Shown here: piece by piece, positions 26,677 to 35,453 of the stretch | Layout of the letters: every line of letters starts with the position of its first letter | How positions within the stretch are numbered: position 1 is the first letter of the stretch | Assembly (NCBI RefSeq): GCF_000282315.2 | Contig: NZ_AKJN02000011.1 | Span: 62,001-126,000 of the forward strand | Direction: 5' to 3' | Length of the DNA stretch: 64,000 bases | Source of the DNA: Pseudomonas sp. GM41(2012) | GTDB lineage: Bacteria > Pseudomonadota > Gammaproteobacteria > Pseudomonadales > Pseudomonadaceae | The notes under the pieces: model-generated | Databases searched by the model: none | The model's input: the letters and a program-made list of their open reading frames with translations, nothing else | What the model was told of the DNA's origin: nothing | Program-made: the position numbers and the translations under genes

Positions 26677-26715
26677 GTTATGTTGTTCCAATAGTGATAT
26701 TGAAACAATATAACA
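26676..26715 (-). promoter_or_regulatory. Double inverted repeat at the TonB receptor start (possible metal-regulator operator)
   Basis: On the minus strand TGTTATATTGTTTCA and, 10 bases on, TGGAACAACATAACA. The two 15-base arms match in 13 positions when inverted. The first arm also begins a smaller perfect palindrome, ATATTG-TTT-CAATAT. Each arm resembles the Zur consensus TGTTATANTATAACA in its first half. The second arm ends on the first base of the ATG and includes the Shine-Dalgarno area, so binding or folding here would affect initiation. Confidence 0.5.
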
Positions 26716-26773
26716 TGTCTAATGAGAATGTCTGCTGTTAACGGCTTCGGAGTTATGGAGCTGCTGAGGGTGC

Positions 26774-26803
26774 AAAAAGATCGCAGCCTTCGGCAGCTCC
26801 TAC
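26774..26803. repeat. Single short REP-like fragment
   Basis: AAAAAGATCGCAGCC followed by TTCGGCAGCTCCTAC. This resembles a shortened single arm of the long inverted repeats at 8363 and 42809, and it lies between the receptor promoter and the end of algW. Confidence 0.6.
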
Positions 26804-26806
26804 CGC

Positions 26807-27967
26807 TTACTCTTCTTCTTTTTCCTTGATTGGAGCGGGTGGCGGACGCAGGCCGATCTCGGCGGTGAGCTTGAGCTCTTTACCGTTGCGCATCACCTGG
26901 ATCGTGACCTTGTCGGTCGGTTTGATCCGCGCGACCTGGTTCATCGAACGACGACCGTCGCCGGCCGGCTCACCGTCGATGCTGAGGATCACGTCACCCA
27001 GTTGCAGTCCGGCCTTCTGTGCCGGGCCGTCACGGAAAATCCCCGCGACCACAATGCCCGGCCGCCCCGACAGGCCAAACGATTCCGCCAGTTCCTGGCT
27101 CAACGGCTGCACTTCGATACCGAGCCAGCCGCGAATCACCTGGCCGTGCTCGATAATCGACTTCATCACTTCCATGGCCAGTTTCACCGGGATGGCGAAA
27201 CCGATGCCCTGCGAACCGCCGGACTTGGAGAAGATCGCCGTGTTGATGCCGGTCAGGTTGCCGTTGGCATCCACCAGCGCACCGCCGGAGTTGCCGGGGT
27301 TGATCGCAGCGTCGGTCTGGATGAAGTCTTCGTAGTTGTTCAAACCCAGCTGATTGCGCCCGGTGGCGCTGATGATGCCCATGGTCACCGTCTGGCCGAC
27401 ACCGAACGGGTTGCCGATGGCCAGGGCCACGTCGCCGATGCGGATGTTGTCGGAGCGCCCGACGGTGATCGATGGAAGATTCTTCAAGTCGATCTTCAGG
27501 ACTGCGAGGTCGGTTTCCGGGTCGCTGCCGATCACTCGGGCCAGGGTTTCACGACCGTCCTTGAGGGCCACCACGATCTGGTCGGCACCGCTAGTCACGT
27601 GGTTGTTGGTCAGCAGGTAACCTTCCGGGCTCATGATCACGCCCGAGCCAAGGCTCGATTCCATGCGCTTCTGTTTGGGCGAGTTGTCGCCGAAGAAACG
27701 CCGGAACTGCGGATCCTCGAACAGCGGATGGTTCGGTTTGTTGATGACTTTGGTGGTGTACAGGTTGACCACCGACGGCGCGGCCGTGGTCACCGCGTCG
27801 GCATAGGACACCGGACCCTGTTGCATCGTGGTGGTTTGCGGGGCTTGCTGCATATTGACGTCGAGGCTCGGGAGTCCGACCCACTGCGGGTAACGCTGGA
27901 TGATTAACAGAGCAATAAGCACGCCGGCCAACAGCGGCCAGGCGGAAAAACGCAGCGCCTTGAGCAT
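26807..27967 (-). CDS. algW: Periplasmic serine protease AlgW (DegS-like)
   Basis: A 386-residue DegS-family protease anchored by an N-terminal membrane helix (LLAGVLIALLII). The trypsin-like triad is H123 (LTNNHVTSG), D153 (DPETDLAVLK) and S227 (NPGNSGGALV). One PDZ domain follows from about residue 270. In Pseudomonas AlgW cleaves the anti-sigma factor MucA when its PDZ domain senses mis-assembled outer-membrane proteins, releasing AlgU for alginate and envelope-stress genes. The C-terminus is charged (PAPIKEKEEE). It lies alone on the minus strand, divergent from the Nif3-like gene. Confidence 0.95.
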   Translation of the reverse strand: MLKALRFSAWPLLAGVLIALLIIQRYPQWVGLPSLDVNMQQAPQTTTMQQGPVSYADAVTTAAPSVVNLYTTKVINKPNHPLFEDPQFRRFFGDNSPKQKRMESSLGSGVIMSPEGYLLTNNHVTSGADQIVVALKDGRETLARVIGSDPETDLAVLKIDLKNLPSITVGRSDNIRIGDVALAIGNPFGVGQTVTMGIISATGRNQLGLNNYEDFIQTDAAINPGNSGGALVDANGNLTGINTAIFSKSGGSQGIGFAIPVKLAMEVMKSIIEHGQVIRGWLGIEVQPLSQELAESFGLSGRPGIVVAGIFRDGPAQKAGLQLGDVILSIDGEPAGDGRRSMNQVARIKPTDKVTIQVMRNGKELKLTAEIGLRPPPAPIKEKEEE

Positions 27968-28069
27968 TAAGCACGTCCTGAGAGGTTGCAGGCGGTATGA
28001 GACCGCCCATAATGTCGCGCATTATACGAGGCGAAGCGTGCCTCTGAACGGGATATTTAGGAGTCTTTT

Positions 28070-28828
28070 ATGGCCGTCGCCCTGAGCACCCTGGTCGAAG
28101 AAGCCGACCGTTACCTTAACAGTGCAAAGATTGCCGATTACTGCCCCAACGGGTTGCAAGTCGAAGGCCGGCCGCAGGTCATGCGCATCGTCAGTGGCGT
28201 CACCGCCAGCCAGGCGTTGCTCGACGCCGCTGTGGAAGCCAGCGCCGATCTGATACTGGTGCATCACGGCTATTTCTGGAAAGGCGAGAATCCGTGCATC
28301 ACCGGCATGAAGCAGCGTCGGTTGAAAACCCTGCTCAAGCACGATATCAGCCTGTTGTCCTACCATCTGCCGCTGGATCTGCACCCGGAAGTCGGCAATA
28401 ACGTTCAGCTGGCACGTCAGCTCGATATCACAGTGGAAGGCCCATTGGATCCGGACAATCTCAAAATTGTCGGTCTGGTCGGCTCATTGAACGAGCCGGT
28501 GACGGCCCGCGATTTTGCCCGTCGCGTACAAGAAGTCATGGGCCGCGAGCCGTTGCTGATCGAAGGCAGCGAGATGATTCGCCGCGTTGGCTGGTGCACC
28601 GGTGGCGGTCAGGGGTACATCGATCAGGCCGTGCTGGCTGGCGTCGACTTGTACCTCAGCGGTGAGGCGTCCGAACAGACCTTCCACAGCGCCCGGGAAA
28701 ACGACATCAGCTTCATCGCCGCCGGCCATCACGCCACCGAGCGCTATGGCGTGCAGGCGTTGGGCGATTATCTGGCCCGCCGATTTGCCCTCGAGCACAT
28801 CTTCATCGATTGCCCGAATCCTATCTGA
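28070..28828 (+). CDS. Nif3-like dinuclear metal centre protein (YbgI family)
   Basis: A 252-residue Nif3/YbgI family protein. Members form toroidal hexamers with a di-metal site, and some have GTP cyclohydrolase IB-like activity, though the role is generally unresolved. Metal-ligand motifs visible are ILVHHGYFWKGE (about residue 62), SYHLPLDLHPEVGNN (about 95) and AGHHATERYGVQALG near the C-terminus. GGAG lies upstream of the ATG. Divergent from algW, as in other pseudomonads. Confidence 0.93.
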   Translation: MAVALSTLVEEADRYLNSAKIADYCPNGLQVEGRPQVMRIVSGVTASQALLDAAVEASADLILVHHGYFWKGENPCITGMKQRRLKTLLKHDISLLSYHLPLDLHPEVGNNVQLARQLDITVEGPLDPDNLKIVGLVGSLNEPVTARDFARRVQEVMGREPLLIEGSEMIRRVGWCTGGGQGYIDQAVLAGVDLYLSGEASEQTFHSARENDISFIAAGHHATERYGVQALGDYLARRFALEHIFIDCPNPI

Positions 28829-28843
28829 ATCACCCATACCCAC

Positions 28844-28932
28844 TGTGGGAGCGAGCCTGCTCGCGATGGCTGCGTCACATCCGACATTGATGTGACTGAC
28901 ACACCGCTATCGCGAGCAGGCTCGCTCCCACA
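28844..28932. repeat. REP-like inverted repeat pair (GTGGGAGC type)
   Basis: Two exact 24-base arms of the same sequence as the element at 23737, separated by 41 bases. It is located between the Nif3-like gene and the cysD promoter. Confidence 0.92.
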
Positions 28933-28956
28933 GGACCCGGTACACCCGAACAGGCA

Positions 28957-28972
28957 GGTATATTCATATACC
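28957..28972. promoter_or_regulatory. 16-base palindrome upstream of cysD
   Basis: GGTATAT-TC-ATATACC, a 7+7 palindrome about 105 bases before the cysD start in a short AT-rich patch. Possible operator or upstream activator site for the sulfate-activation operon. CysB is the expected regulator, but its site is degenerate and I cannot assign it. Confidence 0.4.
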
Positions 28973-29076
28973 CTTTCGATCTAGCTTGCGTCCTGATTAG
29001 AAGAGGTCGCTGTGCTAGGATTCCTCGCTCGAACACGGCCCGCTGGCCGTCCATAAGATCGTTTTCGTGAGTAGCC

Positions 29077-29994
29077 ATGGTCGACAAACTGACGCATCTG
29101 AAACAGCTGGAGGCCGAAAGCATCCACATCATCCGCGAGGTCGCCGCCGAGTTCGATAACCCGGTGATGCTGTACTCCGTCGGTAAAGACTCCGCCGTGA
29201 TGCTGCACCTTGCGCGCAAGGCATTCTTCCCGGGCAAACTGCCGTTCCCGGTGATGCACGTCGACACCCAGTGGAAGTTCAAGGAAATGTACGCGTTCCG
29301 CGACCGCATGGTCGAAGAACTCGGCCTTGACCTGCTGGTACACGTGAATCCCGAGGGTGTTGCGCAGGGCATCAACCCGCTCACCCACGGCAGCGCCAAG
29401 CACACCGATATCATGAAAACCGAAGGCCTCAAGCAGGCCCTCGACAAGTACGGTTTCGATGCCGCTTTCGGTGGTGCCCGTCGTGACGAAGAGAAATCCC
29501 GTGCCAAAGAGCGCGTGTATTCCTTCCGCGATACCAAGCACCGCTGGGACCCGAAAAACCAGCGTCCCGAGTTGTGGAACGTCTACAACGGCAAGGTCAA
29601 CAAGGGCGAATCGATCCGTGTTTTCCCGTTGTCGAACTGGACCGAACTGGACATCTGGCAGTACATCTACCTCGAAGGCATCCCGATTGTGCCGCTGTAT
29701 TTCGCCGCCGAGCGCGACGTTATCGAGATGAATGGCACCTGGATCATGATCGACGACGAACGCCTGCTCAATCACCTGAGCGATGAAGACAAGGCGCGCA
29801 TCGTCAAGAAGAAGGTCCGCTTCCGTACACTCGGCGACTACCCGTTGACCGGTGCGGTCGAGTCCGAGGCCACCAGCCTGACCGACATCATTCAGGAAAT
29901 GCTCCTGACGCGAACTTCCGAACGCCAGGGCCGGGTCATCGATCACGATGGCGCAGGCTCGATGGAAGAAAAGAAACGTCAGGGTTATTTCTAA
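29077..29994 (+). CDS. cysD: Sulfate adenylyltransferase small subunit CysD
   Basis: A 305-residue PAPS-reductase-family ATP sulfurylase subunit that forms adenosine 5'-phosphosulfate from sulfate and ATP. The PP-loop VLYSVGKDSAVMLHLARKAF-type stretch is near residue 30, and the later FGGARRDEEKSRAKER block is intact. It needs the GTPase CysN, encoded 9 bases downstream. Expected to be controlled by sulfur limitation through CysB. Confidence 0.97.
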   Translation: MVDKLTHLKQLEAESIHIIREVAAEFDNPVMLYSVGKDSAVMLHLARKAFFPGKLPFPVMHVDTQWKFKEMYAFRDRMVEELGLDLLVHVNPEGVAQGINPLTHGSAKHTDIMKTEGLKQALDKYGFDAAFGGARRDEEKSRAKERVYSFRDTKHRWDPKNQRPELWNVYNGKVNKGESIRVFPLSNWTELDIWQYIYLEGIPIVPLYFAAERDVIEMNGTWIMIDDERLLNHLSDEDKARIVKKKVRFRTLGDYPLTGAVESEATSLTDIIQEMLLTRTSERQGRVIDHDGAGSMEEKKRQGYF

Positions 29995-30003
29995 GGGGTT
30001 GTC

Positions 30004-31902
30004 ATGTCGCACGCATCTGATTTGATCAGCGAGGACATCCTCGCCTACCTGGGCCAGCACGAACGCAAGGAAATGCTGCGCTTTCTGACCTGTGGCAACG
30101 TCGATGACGGCAAGAGCACCCTGATCGGGCGCCTGCTGCACGACTCCAAAATGATCTACGAAGATCACCTGGAAGCCATTACCCGCGACTCGAAAAAAGT
30201 CGGCACCACTGGCGATGACATCGACCTGGCATTGCTGGTCGACGGCCTGCAGGCCGAGCGTGAGCAGGGCATCACCATCGATGTCGCTTACCGTTATTTC
30301 TCTACCGCCAAACGTAAATTCATCATCGCCGACACCCCTGGCCATGAGCAGTACACCCGCAACATGGCCACCGGTGCGTCCACCTGTGACCTGGCGATCA
30401 TCCTGGTCGACGCCCGTTACGGCGTGCAGACCCAGACCCGTCGCCACAGCTTCATCGCCTCGTTGCTCGGCATCAAACACATCGTTGTCGCCATCAACAA
30501 GATGGACCTCAACGGTTTCGACGAAACAGTCTTCGAGTCGATCAAGGCCGATTACCTGAAGTTCGCCGAAGGCATCGCGTTCAAGCCGACCACCATGGCC
30601 TTCGTGCCGATGTCGGCGCTGAAGGGCGACAACGTGGTGAACAAGTCCGAGCGCTCGCCGTGGTACACCGGCCAGTCGCTGATGGAAATCCTTGAAACCG
30701 TCGAGATCGCCAACGACCGCAACTACACCGACCTGCGTTTCCCGGTGCAGTACGTCAACCGTCCGAACCTGAACTTCCGTGGTTTCGCCGGTACGCTGGC
30801 CAGCGGCGTCGTGCACAAGGGCGACGAAGTCGTGGTGCTGCCGTCGGGCAAGAGCAGCCGCGTGAAATCCATCGTCACCTTCGAAGGTGAGCTGGAACAC
30901 GCCGGTCCTGGTCAAGCGGTGACGCTGACCATGGAAGACGAGATCGACATCTCCCGCGGCGACTTGCTGGTGCACGCCGACAACCAACCGCAAGTGACTG
31001 ACGCCTTCGACGCCATGCTGGTGTGGATGGCCGAAGAGCCGATGCTGCCGGGCAAGAAATACGACATCAAGCGCGCCACCACTTACGTGCCGGGTTCGAT
31101 CACCAGCATCGTCAACCGCGTTGACGTGAACACCCTGGAAGAAGGTCCGGCCAGTTCGTTGAATCTGAACGAGATCGGCCGGGTCAAGATCAGCCTCGAC
31201 GCGGCCATCGCGCTGGACGGTTATGCGAGCAACCGCACCACCGGTTCGTTCATCGTCATCGATCGTTTGACCAATGGCACCGTTGCGGCCGGCATGATCA
31301 TCGCTCAGCCGTTGAGCCATGGCACCAGCACGCATCACGGCAAACTGGCGCACGTTGCCACCGAAGAACGCGCCCAGCGCTTCGGCCAGCAACCGGCCAC
31401 CGTGTTGTTCAGCGGCTTGTCGGGCGCCGGCAAAAGCACTTTGGCTTACGCCGTTGAACGCAAGCTGTTCGACATGGGCCGCGCGGTGTTTGTACTCGAT
31501 GGCCAGAACCTGCGTCACGACCTGAACAAAGGTCTGCCACAGGATCGCGCCGGGCGTACCGAGAACTGGCGTCGTGCGGCGCACGTTGCGCGTCAGTTCA
31601 ACGAAGCCGGTCTGCTGACGCTGGCGGCCTTCGTTGCGCCGAGTGCCGAAGGTCGTGAGCAGGCCCGGGAGCTGATCGGCAAGGAACGTCTGCTGACGGT
31701 CTACGTCCAGGCCTCGCCGACAGTCTGTGCCGAGCGTGACCCACAAGGCCTGTACGCGGCGGCCGGGGATAACATTCCGGGCGATTCCTTCCCGTACGAC
31801 GTGCCGCTGGACGCCGACCTCGTGGTCGACACCCAGTCGCTGTCGCTGGAAGAAAGCGTCAAGCAAGTGCTGGATCTGCTGCGCAAGCGTGGCGCGATCT
31901 AA
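30004..31902 (+). CDS. cysN: Bifunctional sulfate adenylyltransferase large subunit / APS kinase CysNC
   Basis: A 632-residue fusion. Residues 1 to about 440 form the CysN GTPase, with GNVDDGKSTLIG (P-loop), DTPGHEQYTRN and NKMD motifs. Its GTP hydrolysis drives APS formation by CysD. From about residue 460 comes an APS kinase (CysC) with its own P-loop FSGLSGAGKST and the DGQNLRHDLNKGL motif, producing PAPS. The NC fusion is normal in Pseudomonas. It is followed by a strong terminator. Confidence 0.97.
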   Translation: MSHASDLISEDILAYLGQHERKEMLRFLTCGNVDDGKSTLIGRLLHDSKMIYEDHLEAITRDSKKVGTTGDDIDLALLVDGLQAEREQGITIDVAYRYFSTAKRKFIIADTPGHEQYTRNMATGASTCDLAIILVDARYGVQTQTRRHSFIASLLGIKHIVVAINKMDLNGFDETVFESIKADYLKFAEGIAFKPTTMAFVPMSALKGDNVVNKSERSPWYTGQSLMEILETVEIANDRNYTDLRFPVQYVNRPNLNFRGFAGTLASGVVHKGDEVVVLPSGKSSRVKSIVTFEGELEHAGPGQAVTLTMEDEIDISRGDLLVHADNQPQVTDAFDAMLVWMAEEPMLPGKKYDIKRATTYVPGSITSIVNRVDVNTLEEGPASSLNLNEIGRVKISLDAAIALDGYASNRTTGSFIVIDRLTNGTVAAGMIIAQPLSHGTSTHHGKLAHVATEERAQRFGQQPATVLFSGLSGAGKSTLAYAVERKLFDMGRAVFVLDGQNLRHDLNKGLPQDRAGRTENWRRAAHVARQFNEAGLLTLAAFVAPSAEGREQARELIGKERLLTVYVQASPTVCAERDPQGLYAAAGDNIPGDSFPYDVPLDADLVVDTQSLSLEESVKQVLDLLRKRGAI

Positions 31903-31917
31903 GCGTTAGCCGCTAAT

Positions 31918-31957
31918 AAAAAACCCGCCGATGAGTGATCATCGGCGGGTTTTTTTG
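31918..31957 (+). terminator. Terminator after cysNC
   Basis: AAACCCGCCGATGA, a GTGA loop and the exact complement, followed by a T run. A preceding A run makes it usable on both strands. Confidence 0.93.
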
Positions 31958-31972
31958 TGCCCTTGAGATCGC

Positions 31973-32062
31973 CATCGCGGGCAAGCCTTGCTCCTACGGA
32001 TTTGGGGTGGCCGCACCCTATGGCACGACGAAAAACCGTAGGAGCATGGCTTGCCCGCGATG
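31973..32062. repeat. REP-like inverted repeat pair (GTAGGAGC type)
   Basis: ATCGCGGGCAAGCCTTGCTCCTACG and its near-complement ACCGTAGGAGCATGGCTTGC plus CCGCGAT, separated by about 35 bases. It lies between converging cysNC and the acyltransferase gene. Confidence 0.88.
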
Positions 32063-32083
32063 AGGCCCTTCCAGCCACTTAAT

Positions 32084-32986
32084 TTAACTGGCTGGATACT
32101 CGCGATGCATTTGCGCAAGCAACGCATCCTTGTCCTGCCACAACTGGTTGATCCAGCCCTGAAACTGCAATCGATACTCGCCGTCCTGGTCGTAGTTCTT
32201 GCCAATGAACTGCGGCGGAATCTTCAGCTCCTGAAAATGCACCACCACATCCTTCACGTTCCCACAGAGCAAATCCCAGTAACCGGGACGCCCAGCCGGA
32301 TAGTGAATCGTCACGTTGACGATGGCTTCCAGCTGCTCACCCATGGCATCCAGCACAAACGCAATGCCGCCAGCCTTGGGCTTGAGTAAATGCTTGAACG
32401 GCGATTTCTGCTGGGCATGCTTGCCGTCGGTGAAGCGCGTGCCTTCGACGAAGTTGAAAATCCCCACCGGGTTATTGCGGAATTTGTCGCAGGTCTCGCG
32501 GGTGGTTTCCAGGTCTTTGCCTTTCTTTTCCGGGTGCTTTTCCAGATACGCCTTGGAGTAACGCTTCATGAACGGAAAGCCCAAGGTCCACCAGGCCAGA
32601 CCGATCACCGGCACCCAGATCAGCTCTTGCTTGAGAAAGAACTTCAGCGGCTGGATACGCCGGTTAAGCACATATTGCAGCACCATGATGTCGACCCAGC
32701 TCTGATGGTTGCTGGTGATCAGGTACGAGTGCTGATAGTCCAGCCCTTCAAGGCCGCTGAGGTGCCAGCGGGTGCGGCAGACAAGGTTCATCCAGGCCTT
32801 GTTGTTGCTGATCCAGGCTTCATGGGTATGGCTCATCAACCAGCGCGTGAAGCGCTGGGTGAGGGCGAAGGGCAACACTTTGAAGATCGCCACGCAGAAC
32901 AGAAACGAGCAAAGCAAAATCGTGTTCAGCGCCAACAGCAGCGAGGCAATGACGCCTCGCAGCGGTGCAGGTAGGGAATCCAGCAT
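32084..32986 (-). CDS. Acyltransferase of the PlsC/YihG family
   Basis: A 300-residue inner-membrane 1-acyl-glycerol-3-phosphate acyltransferase-like enzyme. An N-terminal hydrophobic segment (ASLLLALNTILLCSFLFCVAIF) precedes the catalytic HxxxxD motif in SNHQSWVDI, about residue 94. The substrate-binding FVEGTRFTDGKH, about residue 180, follows. The length and C-terminal half fit the YihG/YihG-like branch, which places specific acyl chains on lysophosphatidic acid. It is directly adjacent to the stop of pta, with no intervening base, on the same strand, so the two are probably co-transcribed. Confidence 0.9.
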   Translation of the reverse strand: MLDSLPAPLRGVIASLLLALNTILLCSFLFCVAIFKVLPFALTQRFTRWLMSHTHEAWISNNKAWMNLVCRTRWHLSGLEGLDYQHSYLITSNHQSWVDIMVLQYVLNRRIQPLKFFLKQELIWVPVIGLAWWTLGFPFMKRYSKAYLEKHPEKKGKDLETTRETCDKFRNNPVGIFNFVEGTRFTDGKHAQQKSPFKHLLKPKAGGIAFVLDAMGEQLEAIVNVTIHYPAGRPGYWDLLCGNVKDVVVHFQELKIPPQFIGKNYDQDGEYRLQFQGWINQLWQDKDALLAQMHREYPAS

Positions 32987-35086
32987 TTAAAGATCCAAAG
33001 GTCGGTTGGCAGCTTGAATCGCGGTCAACGCGATGGTGTAGACGATGTCGTCGACTTGCGCGCCGCGCGGCAGGTCGTTCACCGGTTTGCGCAGGCCTTG
33101 CAGCATTGGCCCGAGGCTGACGCAGTCGGCGCTGCGCTGCACCGCTTTGTGGGTGGTGTTGCCGGTGTTCAGGTCGGGGAACACGAACACTGTGGCGCGA
33201 CCGGCGACCTGGCTGTTTGGCGCCAGTTGCCGGGCAACGGTTTCGTTGGCGGCGGCGTCGTATTGCAATGGGCCGTCGATCAACAGCGAGTTCTGCTGTT
33301 CATGGGCGAGCAACGTCGCTTCGCGCACCTTCTCGACTTCTTCGCCGCTGGCCGATTCACCGCTGGAGTAGCTGATCATCGCCACGCGCGGGGTGATGCC
33401 GAAGGCGGCTGCCGAGTCGGCGCTTTGCAGTGCGATCTCTGCCAGTTCGCTGGCGCTCGGGTGCGGGTTCATTACGCAGTCGCCGTAGACCAGCACTTCC
33501 TCGGGGAAGAGCATGAAGAACACAGACGACACCAGCGTGCAGCCCGGCGCGGTCTTGATCAGTTGCAGGGCTGGGCGGATGGTGTTGGCGGTGGAATGAA
33601 TGACGCCGGACACGAGGCCGTCCACTTCATCCAGCGCCAGCATCATGGTGCCGATCACCACGGTGTCTTCCAGTTGCTGTTCAGCCATCGGCGCGTTGAG
33701 GCTTTTGGTTTTGCGCAGAGCGACCATCGGCTCGACGTAGCGCTCGCGAATCAGGTCCGGGTCGAGGATTTCCAGCCCCGGCGGCAGCTCGATGCCCTGG
33801 GCGCGAGCCACGGCTTCGACGTCCGCCGGTTTCGCCAGCAACACGCAGCGGGCAATGCCGCGCGCCTGACAGATCGCTGCGGCTTGCACGGTCAGCGGCT
33901 CGCTGCCTTCGGGCAGGACGATGCGTTTGTTGGCAGCCTGAGCGCGCTGGATCAGTTGATAACGGAACACCGCTGGCGACAGGCGCATTTCCCGTGGCGT
34001 GCCGCAGCGTTGGTGCAGCCACTTGGCGTCGAGGTGGCTGGCAACGAAATCGGTGATGATCTCCGCGCGTTCGCGGTCGTCGATCGGGATTTCCTTGTTC
34101 AAACCGTTCAACTGGTTAGCGGTGTCGTAGGAACCGGTGCTCACCGACAACACCGGCAGGCCCGCCTGCAACGCACCACGACAGAGGTCCATGATGCGCG
34201 GGTCGGGCAGGGTGTCGCTGGTCAGCAACAGGCCCGCCAGCGGCACGCCGTTCATGGCGGCGAGGCTGACGGCGAGGATGATGTCGTCGCGATCACCGGG
34301 CGTCACCACCAACACGCCGGGCTTGAGCAGCTCCACGGTGTTACGCACGGTGCGGGCGCAGATGATGATGTTGGTCATGCGCCGGGTCTCGTAATCACCG
34401 GCATTGAGAATCTGCGCGCCCATCAGATCGGCGACGTCGCGGGTGCGCGGGGCGTTCAATTCCGGCTGGAACGGGATGCAACCCAGCAGGCGGAAATCGC
34501 CACTGCGCAGCAAGGGCGAATGCTCTTTCAAGCGCGAGGCGAAGGCCTCCATGCTCTCGTCGGTTTTGACCTTGTTGAGGATCACGCCGAGGACTTTCGG
34601 GTCTTTGGGGCCGCCGAACAATTGCGCCTGCAATTCCACTCGGCCGGACAGTTCGGTCAGCACTTCGTTTTCCGGTGCCGAGACCAGGATCACTTCGGCG
34701 TCGAGGCTTTTCGCCAAATGCAGATTGACCCGCGCGGCGTAACTGGCGCTGCGGGTCGGGACCATGCCTTCTACGATCAGCACATCCTTGCCGACTGCCG
34801 CCTGCTGATAGAGGGTGATGATTTCTTCGAGCAACTCGTCCAGCTGACCGTCGCCGAGCATGCGCTCGACGTGCGCCAGACCGAGCGGTTGAGGCGGTTT
34901 CAAACCGTGAGTGCGCGCCACCAGTTCAGTGGACCGTTCAGGCCCGGTGTCACCCGGATGCGGCTGGGCAATCGGTTTGAAAAAGCCGACCTTGAGGCCG
35001 GCCCGCTCAAGGGTACGTACCAGCCCGAGGCTGATGGAGGTCAGACCCACACCAAAATCGGTGGGCGCGATAAAAAAAGTTTGCAT
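32987..35086 (-). CDS. pta: Phosphate acetyltransferase Pta (long, three-domain form)
   Basis: A 699-residue Pta interconverting acetyl-CoA and acetyl phosphate. The N-terminal BioD-like P-loop domain begins MQTFFIAPTDFGVGLTSISL, followed by a DRTGG domain in the middle. The catalytic PTA domain starts near residue 375 (RIVLPEGSEPLTVQAA) and contains HPSASELAEIALQSADSA. The frame extends seven codons upstream of the chosen ATG. The usual partner ackA (acetate kinase) is not next to it; a DUF3565 gene and slyD are upstream instead. Confidence 0.96.
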   Translation of the reverse strand: MQTFFIAPTDFGVGLTSISLGLVRTLERAGLKVGFFKPIAQPHPGDTGPERSTELVARTHGLKPPQPLGLAHVERMLGDGQLDELLEEIITLYQQAAVGKDVLIVEGMVPTRSASYAARVNLHLAKSLDAEVILVSAPENEVLTELSGRVELQAQLFGGPKDPKVLGVILNKVKTDESMEAFASRLKEHSPLLRSGDFRLLGCIPFQPELNAPRTRDVADLMGAQILNAGDYETRRMTNIIICARTVRNTVELLKPGVLVVTPGDRDDIILAVSLAAMNGVPLAGLLLTSDTLPDPRIMDLCRGALQAGLPVLSVSTGSYDTANQLNGLNKEIPIDDRERAEIITDFVASHLDAKWLHQRCGTPREMRLSPAVFRYQLIQRAQAANKRIVLPEGSEPLTVQAAAICQARGIARCVLLAKPADVEAVARAQGIELPPGLEILDPDLIRERYVEPMVALRKTKSLNAPMAEQQLEDTVVIGTMMLALDEVDGLVSGVIHSTANTIRPALQLIKTAPGCTLVSSVFFMLFPEEVLVYGDCVMNPHPSASELAEIALQSADSAAAFGITPRVAMISYSSGESASGEEVEKVREATLLAHEQQNSLLIDGPLQYDAAANETVARQLAPNSQVAGRATVFVFPDLNTGNTTHKAVQRSADCVSLGPMLQGLRKPVNDLPRGAQVDDIVYTIALTAIQAANRPLDL

Positions 35087-35146
35087 GCGGATTCTCTGGA
35101 GGTGCATGGCAATGGTGACGACCTATGTCTGGCCGTTTACCGAATT

Positions 35147-35368
35147 TCAGTCGCCAAGGTTATCGCTAACCGAGCCTTGTGCGCACCAACCGCAATCAAA
35201 GGGCTGGCCTATTTTTTCATTACGCAGCAAAGGGTCCAGCACCCAGGCCCGGGATTGCCAGGGTGGCTGGTGCCGCAGGTGCTGGGTGTGACCGCAGGAA
35301 AGCTCGGCCACCCAGTGCCCGTCCTCATCTTGATGGAAGCCTGTGACCGTCGAGCCTTTCGTCGTCAC
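35147..35368 (-). CDS. Small DUF3565 family protein
   Basis: About 73 residues (GTG start assumed). It has the DUF3565 pattern GFHQDEDGHWVAELSCGHTQH...PPWQSRAW...FDCGWC. The conserved CGHxxH and CxxC-like Cys residues suggest a small metal-binding protein; function is unknown. The frame is open much further, to an ATG at 35455 that overlaps the slyD start on the other strand. I prefer the shorter form because homology-like sequence begins at VTGFHQDE. It lies 60 bases upstream of pta in the same direction, in the place held by ackA in P. aeruginosa. Confidence 0.7.
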   Translation of the reverse strand: MTTKGSTVTGFHQDEDGHWVAELSCGHTQHLRHQPPWQSRAWVLDPLLRNEKIGQPFDCGWCAQGSVSDNLGD

Positions 35369-35453
35369 CCGTCTGTCCGGGTTGTGTTCGCTTTCGGGCG
35401 ATTGCTTCGCTAAACTTGGCCATTCTTCATTCTTATGCAAAAGGTCTCGCCCC

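Noticed and set aside
28981..31866. Very long open frame (961 codons) on the minus strand opposite cysD-cysNC
   Set aside because: It mirrors the codon periodicity of two certain genes. Its translation is His/Gln/Asp-rich low-complexity sequence without recognisable domains, a usual artefact in GC-rich genomes.
33014..35413. Long plus-strand open frame opposite pta
   Set aside because: Shadow of pta; the product is rich in His, Arg and Gln and has no motif.
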